Shown here in pieces: positions 25,572 through 34,266 of a DNA stretch of 64,000 bases. Position 1 is the stretch's first letter, and each line of letters opens with the position of its first letter. The DNA is from Flammeovirgaceae bacterium (GTDB taxonomy: Bacteria; Bacteroidota; Bacteroidia; Cytophagales; Cyclobacteriaceae): positions 1 to 64,000 of the forward strand of contig JAJTEH010000004.1 in assembly GCA_021298355.1 (NCBI GenBank). Direction: 5' to 3'. A program made the position numbers and the translations under genes. The notes beneath the pieces are model-generated. The model ran no database searches and was not told where the DNA came from. It was given only the letters and a program-made list of their open reading frames with translations.

Positions 25572-25693
25572 GCATGCAATTTTTCAACGTGTATGACTAA
25601 AATCAAGCATGGTGTTATTTAGAATCTGTTTAAACAAATTGCTTTGAACGTTAAATGAAATAGAAAGTGATTTTCTTTTTATCATTTCAATGC

Positions 25694-26578
25694 ATGAAAA
25701 ATGTAAAGCGTGCTCTTGAAATTTCCTTTGGCTTTTCTGCTAAAGAGGCAAATGGTTTTATTGTATTAATGCTGATTAACCTTCTGCTATTTGGTTTAGT
25801 ATTAGGTAAGCCATGGTTATGGTTTGTTTCGAACACGTACGAAGAAGATCAAAAAAAAGCAGAAGCTTTGCTTTTGGCCTGGGAAAACCAACTTACGCGC
25901 GATTCTATTTCTTTTTGGCAGGGTTTTTCGCCATTCGAAGTGCAGAAGGCTACACAAAAGCAGTGGGAAGCAATAGGATTTGATGCCTACCTGGCTAAAA
26001 GAATAAAAGCACTGGCAAATAAGCCAAACGGAATAATAAACTTCGATAGCTTTTTGTCTATAAAAAATATGGATACTGCCTTAGCAATAAAACTAAAACC
26101 GTATTTGATTTTCAACAACACAAGAAAAGGAAACAACGATTTTACAAGTGCTAAAACGAAAACAAAGCAACTAAAACGAAAGGATATTAATATGGCCGAT
26201 ACTACAGAACTTAAAACAGTGTTTGGTATTGGCAGTAAGTTGGCCAGGAGAATAATTTTATACAGGCAGCAACTCGGAGGTTTCGTAAAAGAAGATCAAT
26301 TGTTTGAAGTATTTAAAATGGATTCGGTTGTTGCAGAAAGAGTTTTCAAATCTTTTTACATCTCCGACACTTTTATTCCCAATCAAATCATGATTAATCG
26401 GGCAAGTCTTTCGGATTTGCTGGCTCATCCATACTTAACTTATAAAACAGCAAACGCAATTTACAACTACCGAAAACAACACGGTCCCTATAAGAGCGCG
26501 GCCGATCTTGCCTTAGTAAAAGCTTTGCCGCCTGGCGTAGCAGAAAAGTTAATTCCTTACATATCATTTGCAGAATAA
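25694..26578 (+). CDS. ComEA-like helix-hairpin-helix protein with N-terminal TM helix
   Basis: The 294-residue product has one TM segment (about 21-40, VLMLINLLLFGLVLGKPW). Three HhH-type units follow: a degenerate one near IGFDAYLAKRIKALANKPNG, and two clear ones near FGIGSKLARRIILYRQQLGG and YLTYKTANAIYNYRKQHGPY. Such proteins bind DNA without sequence preference, and ComEA receives DNA in the periplasm during natural transformation. That role is inferred. The ATG at 25694 is preferred over a GTG nine codons upstream because the family starts close to the TM helix. Its 3' end overlaps the convergent AraC-Ogt gene by 22 bp. Confidence 0.82.
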   Translation: MKNVKRALEISFGFSAKEANGFIVLMLINLLLFGLVLGKPWLWFVSNTYEEDQKKAEALLLAWENQLTRDSISFWQGFSPFEVQKATQKQWEAIGFDAYLAKRIKALANKPNGIINFDSFLSIKNMDTALAIKLKPYLIFNNTRKGNNDFTSAKTKTKQLKRKDINMADTTELKTVFGIGSKLARRIILYRQQLGGFVKEDQLFEVFKMDSVVAERVFKSFYISDTFIPNQIMINRASLSDLLAHPYLTYKTANAIYNYRKQHGPYKSAADLALVKALPPGVAEKLIPYISFAE

Positions 26579-27429
26579 AGTCTGGCAAATTCGTAACCTA
26601 TCATACTTTTTTTACGCGAAGCTTTCCAGCGGTACTCGCCCAATATGCCATCTTTACGAATAACCCTGTGGCAGGGAATAAGATATGCCAGACAATTTGC
26701 ACCAACGGCAGAACCTACTGCCTGCAGGGCTTTTGGTTTACCAATACATTGAGCAATGTGTTGGTAAGTGCTTAGTTCTGCAAATGGAATTTGTAAAAGA
26801 GCAGTCCATACTTTTATCTGAAAATTAGTTCCTTTAACCAAAGCATGTAAACGAGCAGGCGAAGAACTGTTTTGACTAAAGGGTCTGTCGAAAATTTGTT
26901 TTATATAGCCGGCCGTTATCGAAGTATTTTCTTCGAGTTGGCTGTTGTACCAATGGGCCTGCATTTCGTTTACAGCTACAGTCTTACTTTTTTCATCTTC
27001 TAAAAAAGAAAGCCAACAAACGCCACGAGACGTTACCCCAAGCAAGGCAAGACCAAAAGGAGTAAAATGAAATCCGTAAGAAATAGGATAGGCAGAACCG
27101 CGCGTTTTATACTCCTGAGGAGTTACAGCTTCGAGCGTTGTAAACAAATCGTATACTCGCGCCTGGCCAGAAAGATTAGCCTCCTCACTTATCTCTTGCA
27201 GATTTTTTGAAGTAGATAGTTTGTTTTTTAGATGTTGTACGGTAAGAAACTGCATAAATCTTTTAGGACTGATTCCTGCCCATTCTGAAAAAAGTTTTTG
27301 AAAGTGATATTCACTCACATGCACCACATCTGCCGCTTCTTGTAGCGTGGGTTGCCTTAAATAATTTTCGCTAAGCCAAATAATGGCTTTTTCTATACGT
27401 TGGTAGTTTATCTCGTCTTGAACCGACAT
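26557..27429 (-). CDS. AraC-type regulator fused to O6-methylguanine-DNA methyltransferase
   Basis: The 290-residue protein has an AraC-type HTH at about 10-110 (LQEAADVVHVSEYHFQKLFS). A methyltransferase with the acceptor Cys253 in LIPCHRVIRKDG and the helix TNFQIKVWTALLQIPF follows. It repairs O6-alkylguanine by suicidal transfer. In E. coli Ada an additional N-terminal zinc domain senses methyl phosphotriesters; here it is absent, leaving only the HTH and the Ogt parts. The fusion is known in other bacteria. Whether it acts as a methylation-responsive regulator without the sensor domain is open. Its 3' end overlaps the HhH gene by 22 bp. Confidence 0.92.
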   Translation of the reverse strand: MSVQDEINYQRIEKAIIWLSENYLRQPTLQEAADVVHVSEYHFQKLFSEWAGISPKRFMQFLTVQHLKNKLSTSKNLQEISEEANLSGQARVYDLFTTLEAVTPQEYKTRGSAYPISYGFHFTPFGLALLGVTSRGVCWLSFLEDEKSKTVAVNEMQAHWYNSQLEENTSITAGYIKQIFDRPFSQNSSSPARLHALVKGTNFQIKVWTALLQIPFAELSTYQHIAQCIGKPKALQAVGSAVGANCLAYLIPCHRVIRKDGILGEYRWKASRKKSMIGYEFARLYSANDM

Positions 27430-27617
27430 AGTAAAACGCTAATTTGCTTTTCAAAATTCATTAATATAAACACCTCGGCCAACCGAAATCTTGCTATTTC
27501 TTACTAACAATAAAATTTTATTCGGAAACAATTAGGGTTACTTCAGGCAATACCCTCGCAATTTCTGCCAGTTGATGTCGCAACGAAATAGAAATAGTGA
27601 AACACAGTAAGTTTTGC

Positions 27618-27647
27618 TTGTGCAGTTGGGTGGGAGTCATAAATTTG
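27618..27647 (+). promoter_or_regulatory. Promoter of tex
   Basis: A TTG at 27618-27620 is followed after 19 nt by TAAATTTG (27640-27647), an exact TAnnTTTG match. The ATG of tex lies 16 nt further on. This is the most complete phylum-type promoter noted in the window. Confidence 0.55.
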
Positions 27648-27663
27648 CGTCCCTGATTTTGAT

Positions 27664-29940
27664 ATGAGCATAGAACAAAACCTTTCGATGTGGACCGCGC
27701 AAATTGCCCGCGAGTTCTCTTTGGTGCAAAAAAACGTAGATGCCTTAGCTGCGCTTTTAGAAGAAGGTGCAACCATTCCATTTATTTCGCGCTACCGTAA
27801 AGAAATGACCGGCAGCATGGACGAAGTGATGATCGCCAATGTACGCGATCGCCTTGAGCAACTACGCGAGTTAGACAAACGAAAGGAAGCGGTTATTTCA
27901 TCGATAGAAAAACAAGGGAAACTAACCCCCGAACTCTTATCGGCCATTGCAAAAGCCGAAACGTTGGCTGAGGTAGAAGATTTGTACCTACCCTACAAAC
28001 CAAAACGTAAAACACGCGCAAGTGCAGCCAAAGAAAAAGGATTAGAACCATTAGCCGAAAAAATATTCTTACAAAAAGAGAAATTTACTTTAGCCGATTT
28101 CGCAGCTACATTTATTGATACTGAAAAAGGTGTGCAAACCGCAGAAGAAGCGCTAGAGGGTGCGCGCGACATAATGGCCGAGTGGATAAGCGAAAACCAG
28201 GAAGCCAGAAAAAAAATACGCGAATTATTTTGGAAAGAAGGGGTTGTTTCATCGCGCGTGTTAAAGGGAAAGGAAGAAGAAGGACAGAAGTTTAAAGATT
28301 ATTTCGAATGGACGGAGCCCGTAAGTAAAACTCCTTCGCATCGCATGCTAGCCATGCGCAGAGGAGAGAAAGAAGGAATTCTGTTATTAGATATATTTCC
28401 TAACGAAGATGATTCCATAGCAACACTGGAACGGCAATTTGTTCTTGCAGCTAACGAACAAGCCGAACAAGTTAAACTGGCCATTAAAGATTGCTACAAA
28501 CGATTGCTTAAACCATCGTTAGAAACTGAAGTACGCATAGAAAGCAAAATGAAGGCAGATGATGAAGCCATAAAAGTATTTTGCACTAACCTGAAAGAAT
28601 TATTATTGGCCGCACCATTAGGACAAAAAAATGTTTTGGCCATCGATCCGGGTTTTCGCTCGGGGTGTAAAGTTGTTTGTTTAGATAAACAAGGTAAACT
28701 ATTGCACAACCTCAACATCTACCCGCACGAACCACAACGCGAAACAGCAAAAGCAAGAGGAATAATTAAAGATTTATGCGAGCAATTTAATATCGAAGCT
28801 ATCGCAATAGGAAACGGAACAGCCAGCCGCGAAACCGAATCTTTTGTGAAGTCGATAGGACTGCCACACAAAATTTTAATTGTAATGGTAAACGAAAGTG
28901 GTGCTTCGGTATACTCTGCCAGCGATGTGGCCCGCGAAGAATTTCCTGATTACGATGTAACTGTAAGAGGCGCAGTTTCTATAGGGCGAAGGTTATCAGA
29001 CCCACTGGCCGAATTAGTAAAGATAGATCCTAAATCAATTGGAGTTGGCCAATACCAGCACGATGTAGACCAACTAAAACTAAAACAAGGCCTAGACGAT
29101 GTAGTAATGAGTTGTGTAAACTCTGTAGGCGTAGAAGTTAACACAGCCAGTAAAGAATTGTTGGCGTATGTATCGGGGTTAAATACATCTATAGCCAAAA
29201 ATATTGTTGAGTACAGAAACCAAAACGGGCCATTTAAAACAAGAGAAGATTTAATGCACGTGCCACGTTTAGGTGAAAAAGTATTTGAACAAGCCGCAGG
29301 TTTTTTGCGCATACACCAGGCAGAGAACCCTCTTGATGCCAGTGCCGTACACCCCGAGAGCTACAGCATTGTAGAAAAAATGGCTAAAGATTTAGGTTGT
29401 GAAGTGAAAGATTTAATGACAAGCGCAGAGTTACGCAAGCAATTAGATTTAAACCAATACTTAACCGATAAAGTAGGCTTACCAACCCTAACCGATATTT
29501 TAACGGAATTAGAAAAACCCGGGCGCGACCCCAGGCAAACCTTCGAGGTTTTTTCGTTTACTGAAGGTGTTAATACCATTGCCGATTTAAAAATAGGAAT
29601 GAAACTGCCTGGCATTGTAACCAACGTAACCAACTTCGGTGCATTTGTTGATGTTGGCGTGCACCAGGATGGCTTAGTACACATTAGCCACCTGGCCGAT
29701 AAATTTATAAAAGACCCCAACGAGGTAGTTACTGTACAGCAAAAAGTATATGTAACCGTTACTGAAGTAGATGTACCACGTAAACGTATTGCTTTATCAA
29801 TGAAAACCGATCCGTTTGCCGAAGCACCAGCACCGGTTAAAAGCAATAAACCAAACGAAAAGAAAAAACCTGAACGTGCCAAACCCGAACAAAGCATGGA
29901 AGAAAAACTGGCTATGTTGGTAAATAAGTTTAAGAAGTAA
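27664..29940 (+). CDS. tex: Tex-family RNA-binding transcription accessory protein
   Basis: The 758-residue protein has the Tex architecture. The N-terminal HTH region (FISRYRKEMTGSMDEV) comes first, then the YqgF-like RNase H fold (NVLAIDPGFRSGCKVV) and HhH domains (LNTSIAKNIVEYRNQNGPF, VPRLGEKVFEQAAGFLRI). A C-terminal S1 domain (LPGIVTNVTNFGAFVDVGVH) is followed by a basic, Pro/Lys-rich tail. Tex binds nucleic acids and affects transcription of some loci and stress survival; its precise role is still unsettled. The promoter at 27618-27647 supports the ATG at 27664. It is divergent from the AraC-Ogt gene. Confidence 0.95.
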   Translation: MSIEQNLSMWTAQIAREFSLVQKNVDALAALLEEGATIPFISRYRKEMTGSMDEVMIANVRDRLEQLRELDKRKEAVISSIEKQGKLTPELLSAIAKAETLAEVEDLYLPYKPKRKTRASAAKEKGLEPLAEKIFLQKEKFTLADFAATFIDTEKGVQTAEEALEGARDIMAEWISENQEARKKIRELFWKEGVVSSRVLKGKEEEGQKFKDYFEWTEPVSKTPSHRMLAMRRGEKEGILLLDIFPNEDDSIATLERQFVLAANEQAEQVKLAIKDCYKRLLKPSLETEVRIESKMKADDEAIKVFCTNLKELLLAAPLGQKNVLAIDPGFRSGCKVVCLDKQGKLLHNLNIYPHEPQRETAKARGIIKDLCEQFNIEAIAIGNGTASRETESFVKSIGLPHKILIVMVNESGASVYSASDVAREEFPDYDVTVRGAVSIGRRLSDPLAELVKIDPKSIGVGQYQHDVDQLKLKQGLDDVVMSCVNSVGVEVNTASKELLAYVSGLNTSIAKNIVEYRNQNGPFKTREDLMHVPRLGEKVFEQAAGFLRIHQAENPLDASAVHPESYSIVEKMAKDLGCEVKDLMTSAELRKQLDLNQYLTDKVGLPTLTDILTELEKPGRDPRQTFEVFSFTEGVNTIADLKIGMKLPGIVTNVTNFGAFVDVGVHQDGLVHISHLADKFIKDPNEVVTVQQKVYVTVTEVDVPRKRIALSMKTDPFAEAPAPVKSNKPNEKKKPERAKPEQSMEEKLAMLVNKFKK

Positions 29941-30089
29941 AGTATATTTTAAAGGCAGACGGGAAGTGATTATTGTTTAAATAGATATATCACAATTCGA
30001 AAGATTTTTGTTCTTAAGGTTGTTACCTTTAAAAATAAGTGTTTAAAAAAACCAAGACATAAACTAATTCTTTGCAGGCTTAGGAATAG

Positions 30090-30671
30090 TTAATACCCAA
30101 TCATGTGGGTGTTAACTATATTTCCTTTACGCGATGGTTTGTTTTCCTGATCGGGTACGCGCGAACCCAACCCCTCTCGAAACCAGCCTTCTAATATCTC
30201 TAAGGCTTTGTTTCGGTTTGGGGCGCTGTCGCGCATCCATTTCGGAATCTTCTTCATTAACAAATCTCGCCTTTCTTTAGCCGCAAATTTTCTGTACTTT
30301 AAGGTATATAGATTAGTATGTAAATCTTTCATGTGGTCGGGACTGTAACTCCACACTTCCATAGCGCCAGCTTTTTTACGGTACCACAAGGGTTGATGAA
30401 AAAATGGATCGAGGGAGGTACCGATTATGATTACATCTTGTCCGATTTTATCCTGAAACCGTGGAGAGTAGAAATACAGATTATGAATCATGCGCTTTCG
30501 TTCGGTGTGCTTACAATGGTAGCACGTTAACGTTGTAGTACATGCCTGAGCAAACGTATATTCGGGCGTTAGCACATAGGCCATCTTTTTGCACTTGGGG
30601 CAAACAATAGTTACTTCATTCAAAAATTGAAGTAGATTATCGCGGTATTGATTGGATTTGTCTTTTGACAT
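30090..30671 (-). CDS. Hypothetical protein with N-terminal zinc ribbon
   Basis: No named family is recognised. The first 60 residues hold a likely zinc ribbon: CPKC at 24-27 and CYHC at 50-53, with an extra Cys at 44. The remainder is a compact basic/aromatic domain (VIIIGTSLDPFFHQPLWYRK, then KFAAKERRDLLMKKIPKWMR) with no membrane segment. The layout suggests a cytoplasmic nucleic-acid- or protein-binding protein, which is inference. It stands alone, 149 bp after tex (convergent) and 308 bp from the BNR protein gene. Confidence 0.75.
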   Translation of the reverse strand: MSKDKSNQYRDNLLQFLNEVTIVCPKCKKMAYVLTPEYTFAQACTTTLTCYHCKHTERKRMIHNLYFYSPRFQDKIGQDVIIIGTSLDPFFHQPLWYRKKAGAMEVWSYSPDHMKDLHTNLYTLKYRKFAAKERRDLLMKKIPKWMRDSAPNRNKALEILEGWFREGLGSRVPDQENKPSRKGNIVNTHMIGY

Positions 30672-30979
30672 AGTAAGACAAAAGAAAAAACAAAATACCC
30701 GAGTTAAGAATGTAGCTACTGAAAAAACATTTTCTGGCCAAACTGATAGAAAAGAACGCCAAAACCTAAATTTTTTACCGAACTGTTACAAGCTGGTTTA
30801 TGCAAGGCACTGTTGCGAAAATATTGAGTTTTTAGTTTGTATTATTTTTAGCACTACATGAAATTGTTTAAGGTTTTACACTGAAATCTTGTGTACTACG
30901 CAAACCATTTTTTTGATCCCGCAAAAAACTAATCAGCAAGACCAACGTCAAATTATAAACGCCTTAAGCGGTAGCATGT
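30672..30979. other. Intergenic region without a recognised gene (308 bp)
   Basis: AT-rich spacer upstream of the zinc-ribbon gene and downstream of the BNR gene, both on the minus strand. It should carry the promoter of the former, but no exact TAnnTTTG box was identified. A short GCATG/CATGC inverted repeat at the BNR stop codon has no T-tract. No RNA gene or convincing small ORF was seen. Confidence 0.6.
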
Positions 30980-33900
30980 TTATAGCATGCCATCTACTAT
31001 AACTTTACCCACCTCTAGTTTTACAACTTCCTCATTAAAAGGCTTTAGATACTCATTAACAATCTGGTTAAATTGAATTGTGTATCGTTCACTTTGTTTT
31101 TTTAGATCGTTAAATAAATCGTAGCAGCCTTGTGTAGGTTTTGCATCCTGGCCATTTATAACATCTACTAGCCATGCCCACTGGTCATCGAATTTAGGAG
31201 GATAATTGATTGGATCTTGCCCCGCCTGATGCTTGCTTTGAATTAGCGCATCTTCTAAAACAGTTAATTCTTTATCCAGACTTTCTTTTAAAGGCTGTAA
31301 AGTTTTTTCTTTACCAATTTGTTTTGCTCTCTCTAGTATATTTGCGCTTTGTTCGCGCATACTCCTAATCTTACGTACCCATATATGCACATTTTCTAAT
31401 TCTTTAGCGGCTTTTTGAGTTAGGGTATAGGCTTCGGCTAAATCCTGATCGGTACATTTCCAACGTGGATCTTTTTTTACAACTCCATTTTGTTTTAGTG
31501 TTGTTCCAGTATAAGTAAGGCTTACTACATATCCGCCACTAGGATATTTCGCGCCTTGTAAACTTGCCATTGAAAAATAAGACCCTGGCGTAATGGCTGG
31601 CCCTGTTGTATATAAATTCCACACAAAACGGTTAAATCCTTTTTTTACGGATAGCTTACTTTCTCGCTTTACCTCATCGGGGTGTGTGCTGTAGGTTCTG
31701 ACCAAATTGTTTTGGGTATCATAAAAGTGTAATTCTACTTTTTTTGTTTCATCATAATTTTCCGGTAATATAAAATCAATACTGGCACCATCGGGGGAAG
31801 GCGTTGGGGCAGCAGGCCCGTAAAATCCACCTAACTGTGTTCTATACGCTACAGAAGGTTGCATAAGTTGCAATTCTCTTTTTGCCGATAATTCATAAAG
31901 TGGTTGCAGGTTATCTAAAATCCAGAAGCTTCGTCCTTGTGTAGAAATAACCAGATCTTTGTTTTTTATAAGCAAATCGGTTATGGGCACATTGGGTAAG
32001 TTAAGCTGAAAACTTTGCCAAGTGGCGCCATCATTTAAAGATACGAACATGCCAAATTCAGTTCCGGCATAGAGTATACCCGGTACGTTGCTATCTTCTC
32101 TGGCTACACGCGTGGGGAAGTCGGCAGGAATTCCGGATGTAATAAGCTTCCATGTTTTACCATAATCTGTAGTTTGAAAAATATATGGTTTAAAAACGTT
32201 TAGTCTGTAGTTGTGCGCAGTAACCAGTATTTTTCCTTTTGTGTGTTTACTAAAATCAATACTGTTAATGGTGGCTAGTGCAGGCAGGCCTGGCAGAATT
32301 AATTTGTTCCAGTTTTTTCCGGCATCGGTAGAAATGTGCAGAAGCCCATCGTCTGATCCGGCCACCAATAATCCTTTTTCAATTGGCGATTCTTCGAATG
32401 CAAAAATGGTGGTGTAATTTTCTACACCGGTATAATCATGTTGTACGGGCCCACCCGGAATTTCCTGATAGGCTTTTGTGTTGGTTGTTAGATCCGGGCT
32501 TATTACCTCCCAGTTTAGGCCACCATCAGTAGAGCGATGAACAAATTGTGAGCAGTGATAAACGATGTTGGCATCGTGTGGAGAAACGCGTATAGGGGCA
32601 TTCCATTGAAACCGATATTTAACTTCGTAAAGCGGAAGTCCATCGTGCATTTGTGGATAGTGTGTAACGTATTGCATGTGTTCAGCAGCGCGATCGTAAC
32701 GCGTTAGTATTCCTGTATATTCTCCAGCATAAATGATGTTAGCATTTTCGTGATTAACGGCAACGTGCCCGGCCTCGCCACCACCCACGTGTAGCCAATC
32801 CATCTGGTAAGCTGTACCACCGCGTACTGCACTGGATACGGAAATAGAAGTATTATCTTGCTGGCAACCATATACCCGATAAGGAAACGCATTATCTACT
32901 GCAACCCGATAAATTTCTGCTGTTGGTTGGTTTTGCAGGGTACTCCACGATTTACCACCGGTATAACTTACATGTGCGCCACCATCGTTACTGTGAATCA
33001 TGATTCGGTTATCGTCTGGATTTATCCAAAGATCGTGGCAATCGCCATGTGTAACCGAAATTCTATCGAAGTGTAGCCCAGCGTTAGTTGATTTCCAGAA
33101 TGAAACATTATTTACGTATACAGTTTCTTCATCTTTTGGGTCGGCAAAAATTCTGGTGTAATACCAATGGCGGGTACGGAGCTCGCGATCGCCATTGATG
33201 CGCGTAAAGTTTTTACCGCCATCGTCTGACCGGTAAAGTCCACCTTTTTCGTTTACGGCTGCCTCGGCTAACACCCATATGCGTTGGCTATTAGCAGGCG
33301 ATATGGCTACACCAATTTTACCAAGCACACCGTTTGGTAAACCGTTGTTTAGTTTTTTCCACGTTACTCCTTCATCGGTAGAATGGTAAACACCACCTTC
33401 TTCGCTACCATCTATGGTTGTCCAGGGTTTTCGTTGAAACGTCCATGCGGCTGCAAGTAAAATGCGCGGATTATTTTTATCTAAAGAAACATCGATTACT
33501 CCGGTTTTATCGCTCAGGTATAAGATTTGATTCCATGTTTTACCACCATCGGTAGTTTTGTATACACCACGTTCTTTAGTAGGCCCGAACGGATTTCCTA
33601 ACACGGCCGCATATGCAATATGGGCATGTTGTGGGTGTACCTCTATTCTTCCGATTTGCCCTGCTTTCTCAAGGCCGCTAAAGCTCCATGTTTTGCCCTG
33701 ATCGCGCGACACATAAATTCCTTTGCCAATTGAAACATTTCCGCGCGGATCGGCCGAGCCGGTTCCAACATAAATTACATTTTCATCGCTGGGAGCAACA
33801 GCAATAGCTCCTATGCTTCCAACTGGTATTTGCCCATCGCTAATGTTGCGCCACGTTGTACCGCCATCATCGGTGCGCCATACACCACCACCGGTTGCAC

Positions 33901-34108
33901 CCATTAAAAATGTATAAGGCATAGTTGTAAACCCTGCAACGGCAGTGCTGCGGCCTCCGCGTGCCGGGCCAATGTTGCGATACGTTAAACCTTGTAACAA
34001 TTCGTTAACTCCTGTTATAGTGTTGGTTGGTATAGGTTTGGCTTTACTTTGGCTAAAAACAGGAATGAACAATACACTTAGTATAAGAGCAATAAATAAA
34101 CGCAGCAT
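30980..34108 (-). CDS. Secreted BNR/sortilin-like beta-propeller protein
   Basis: The 1042-residue product has a signal peptide (MLRLFIALILSVLFIPVFSQ) and at least ten Asp-box/BNR repeats, for example TDDGGTTWRNI, RDQGKTWSF, TDGGKTWNQI, TDEGVTWKKL, TDGGLNWEVI, TDAGKNWNKL and TDYGKTWKLI. These form one or two beta-propellers similar to VPS10/sortilin and xyloglucanase-type folds. The last 250 residues are a separate helical and beta domain. Related Bacteroidota proteins are often annotated as glycosyl hydrolases, but no catalytic acid pair can be assigned here. The ATG at 34108 was chosen because it starts the signal peptide. It is divergent from the DUF3857 pair. Confidence 0.85.
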   Translation of the reverse strand: MLRLFIALILSVLFIPVFSQSKAKPIPTNTITGVNELLQGLTYRNIGPARGGRSTAVAGFTTMPYTFLMGATGGGVWRTDDGGTTWRNISDGQIPVGSIGAIAVAPSDENVIYVGTGSADPRGNVSIGKGIYVSRDQGKTWSFSGLEKAGQIGRIEVHPQHAHIAYAAVLGNPFGPTKERGVYKTTDGGKTWNQILYLSDKTGVIDVSLDKNNPRILLAAAWTFQRKPWTTIDGSEEGGVYHSTDEGVTWKKLNNGLPNGVLGKIGVAISPANSQRIWVLAEAAVNEKGGLYRSDDGGKNFTRINGDRELRTRHWYYTRIFADPKDEETVYVNNVSFWKSTNAGLHFDRISVTHGDCHDLWINPDDNRIMIHSNDGGAHVSYTGGKSWSTLQNQPTAEIYRVAVDNAFPYRVYGCQQDNTSISVSSAVRGGTAYQMDWLHVGGGEAGHVAVNHENANIIYAGEYTGILTRYDRAAEHMQYVTHYPQMHDGLPLYEVKYRFQWNAPIRVSPHDANIVYHCSQFVHRSTDGGLNWEVISPDLTTNTKAYQEIPGGPVQHDYTGVENYTTIFAFEESPIEKGLLVAGSDDGLLHISTDAGKNWNKLILPGLPALATINSIDFSKHTKGKILVTAHNYRLNVFKPYIFQTTDYGKTWKLITSGIPADFPTRVAREDSNVPGILYAGTEFGMFVSLNDGATWQSFQLNLPNVPITDLLIKNKDLVISTQGRSFWILDNLQPLYELSAKRELQLMQPSVAYRTQLGGFYGPAAPTPSPDGASIDFILPENYDETKKVELHFYDTQNNLVRTYSTHPDEVKRESKLSVKKGFNRFVWNLYTTGPAITPGSYFSMASLQGAKYPSGGYVVSLTYTGTTLKQNGVVKKDPRWKCTDQDLAEAYTLTQKAAKELENVHIWVRKIRSMREQSANILERAKQIGKEKTLQPLKESLDKELTVLEDALIQSKHQAGQDPINYPPKFDDQWAWLVDVINGQDAKPTQGCYDLFNDLKKQSERYTIQFNQIVNEYLKPFNEEVVKLEVGKVIVDGML

Positions 34109-34266
34109 GGTGGTTTTGTTTAATGCTTGAAGGTACACAAGTAAACAACTTTATACAAAAAGGCCATTCTTAAAATTTAAATGAGAATATTATGCAGTAA
34201 ACTTTTTCTGAAAGAAATAAACTTTTTATTTTTGATAACTCGTACTTAACCTAAACATAAATACTA

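Noticed and set aside
27518-27781. Two overlapping minus-strand frames across the tex start
   Set aside because: They cover the tex promoter and N-terminus and have no family signature; tex itself is certain.
29361-29897. 178-residue frame on the minus strand
   Set aside because: Antisense to the conserved S1 domain part of tex; low-complexity Ser/Thr/Val/Phe sequence with no homology-like motif.
30966-30985. GCATG/CATGC hairpin at the BNR protein stop codon
   Set aside because: The stem is only 5-6 bp and no T-tract follows on either strand, so it was not called a terminator.
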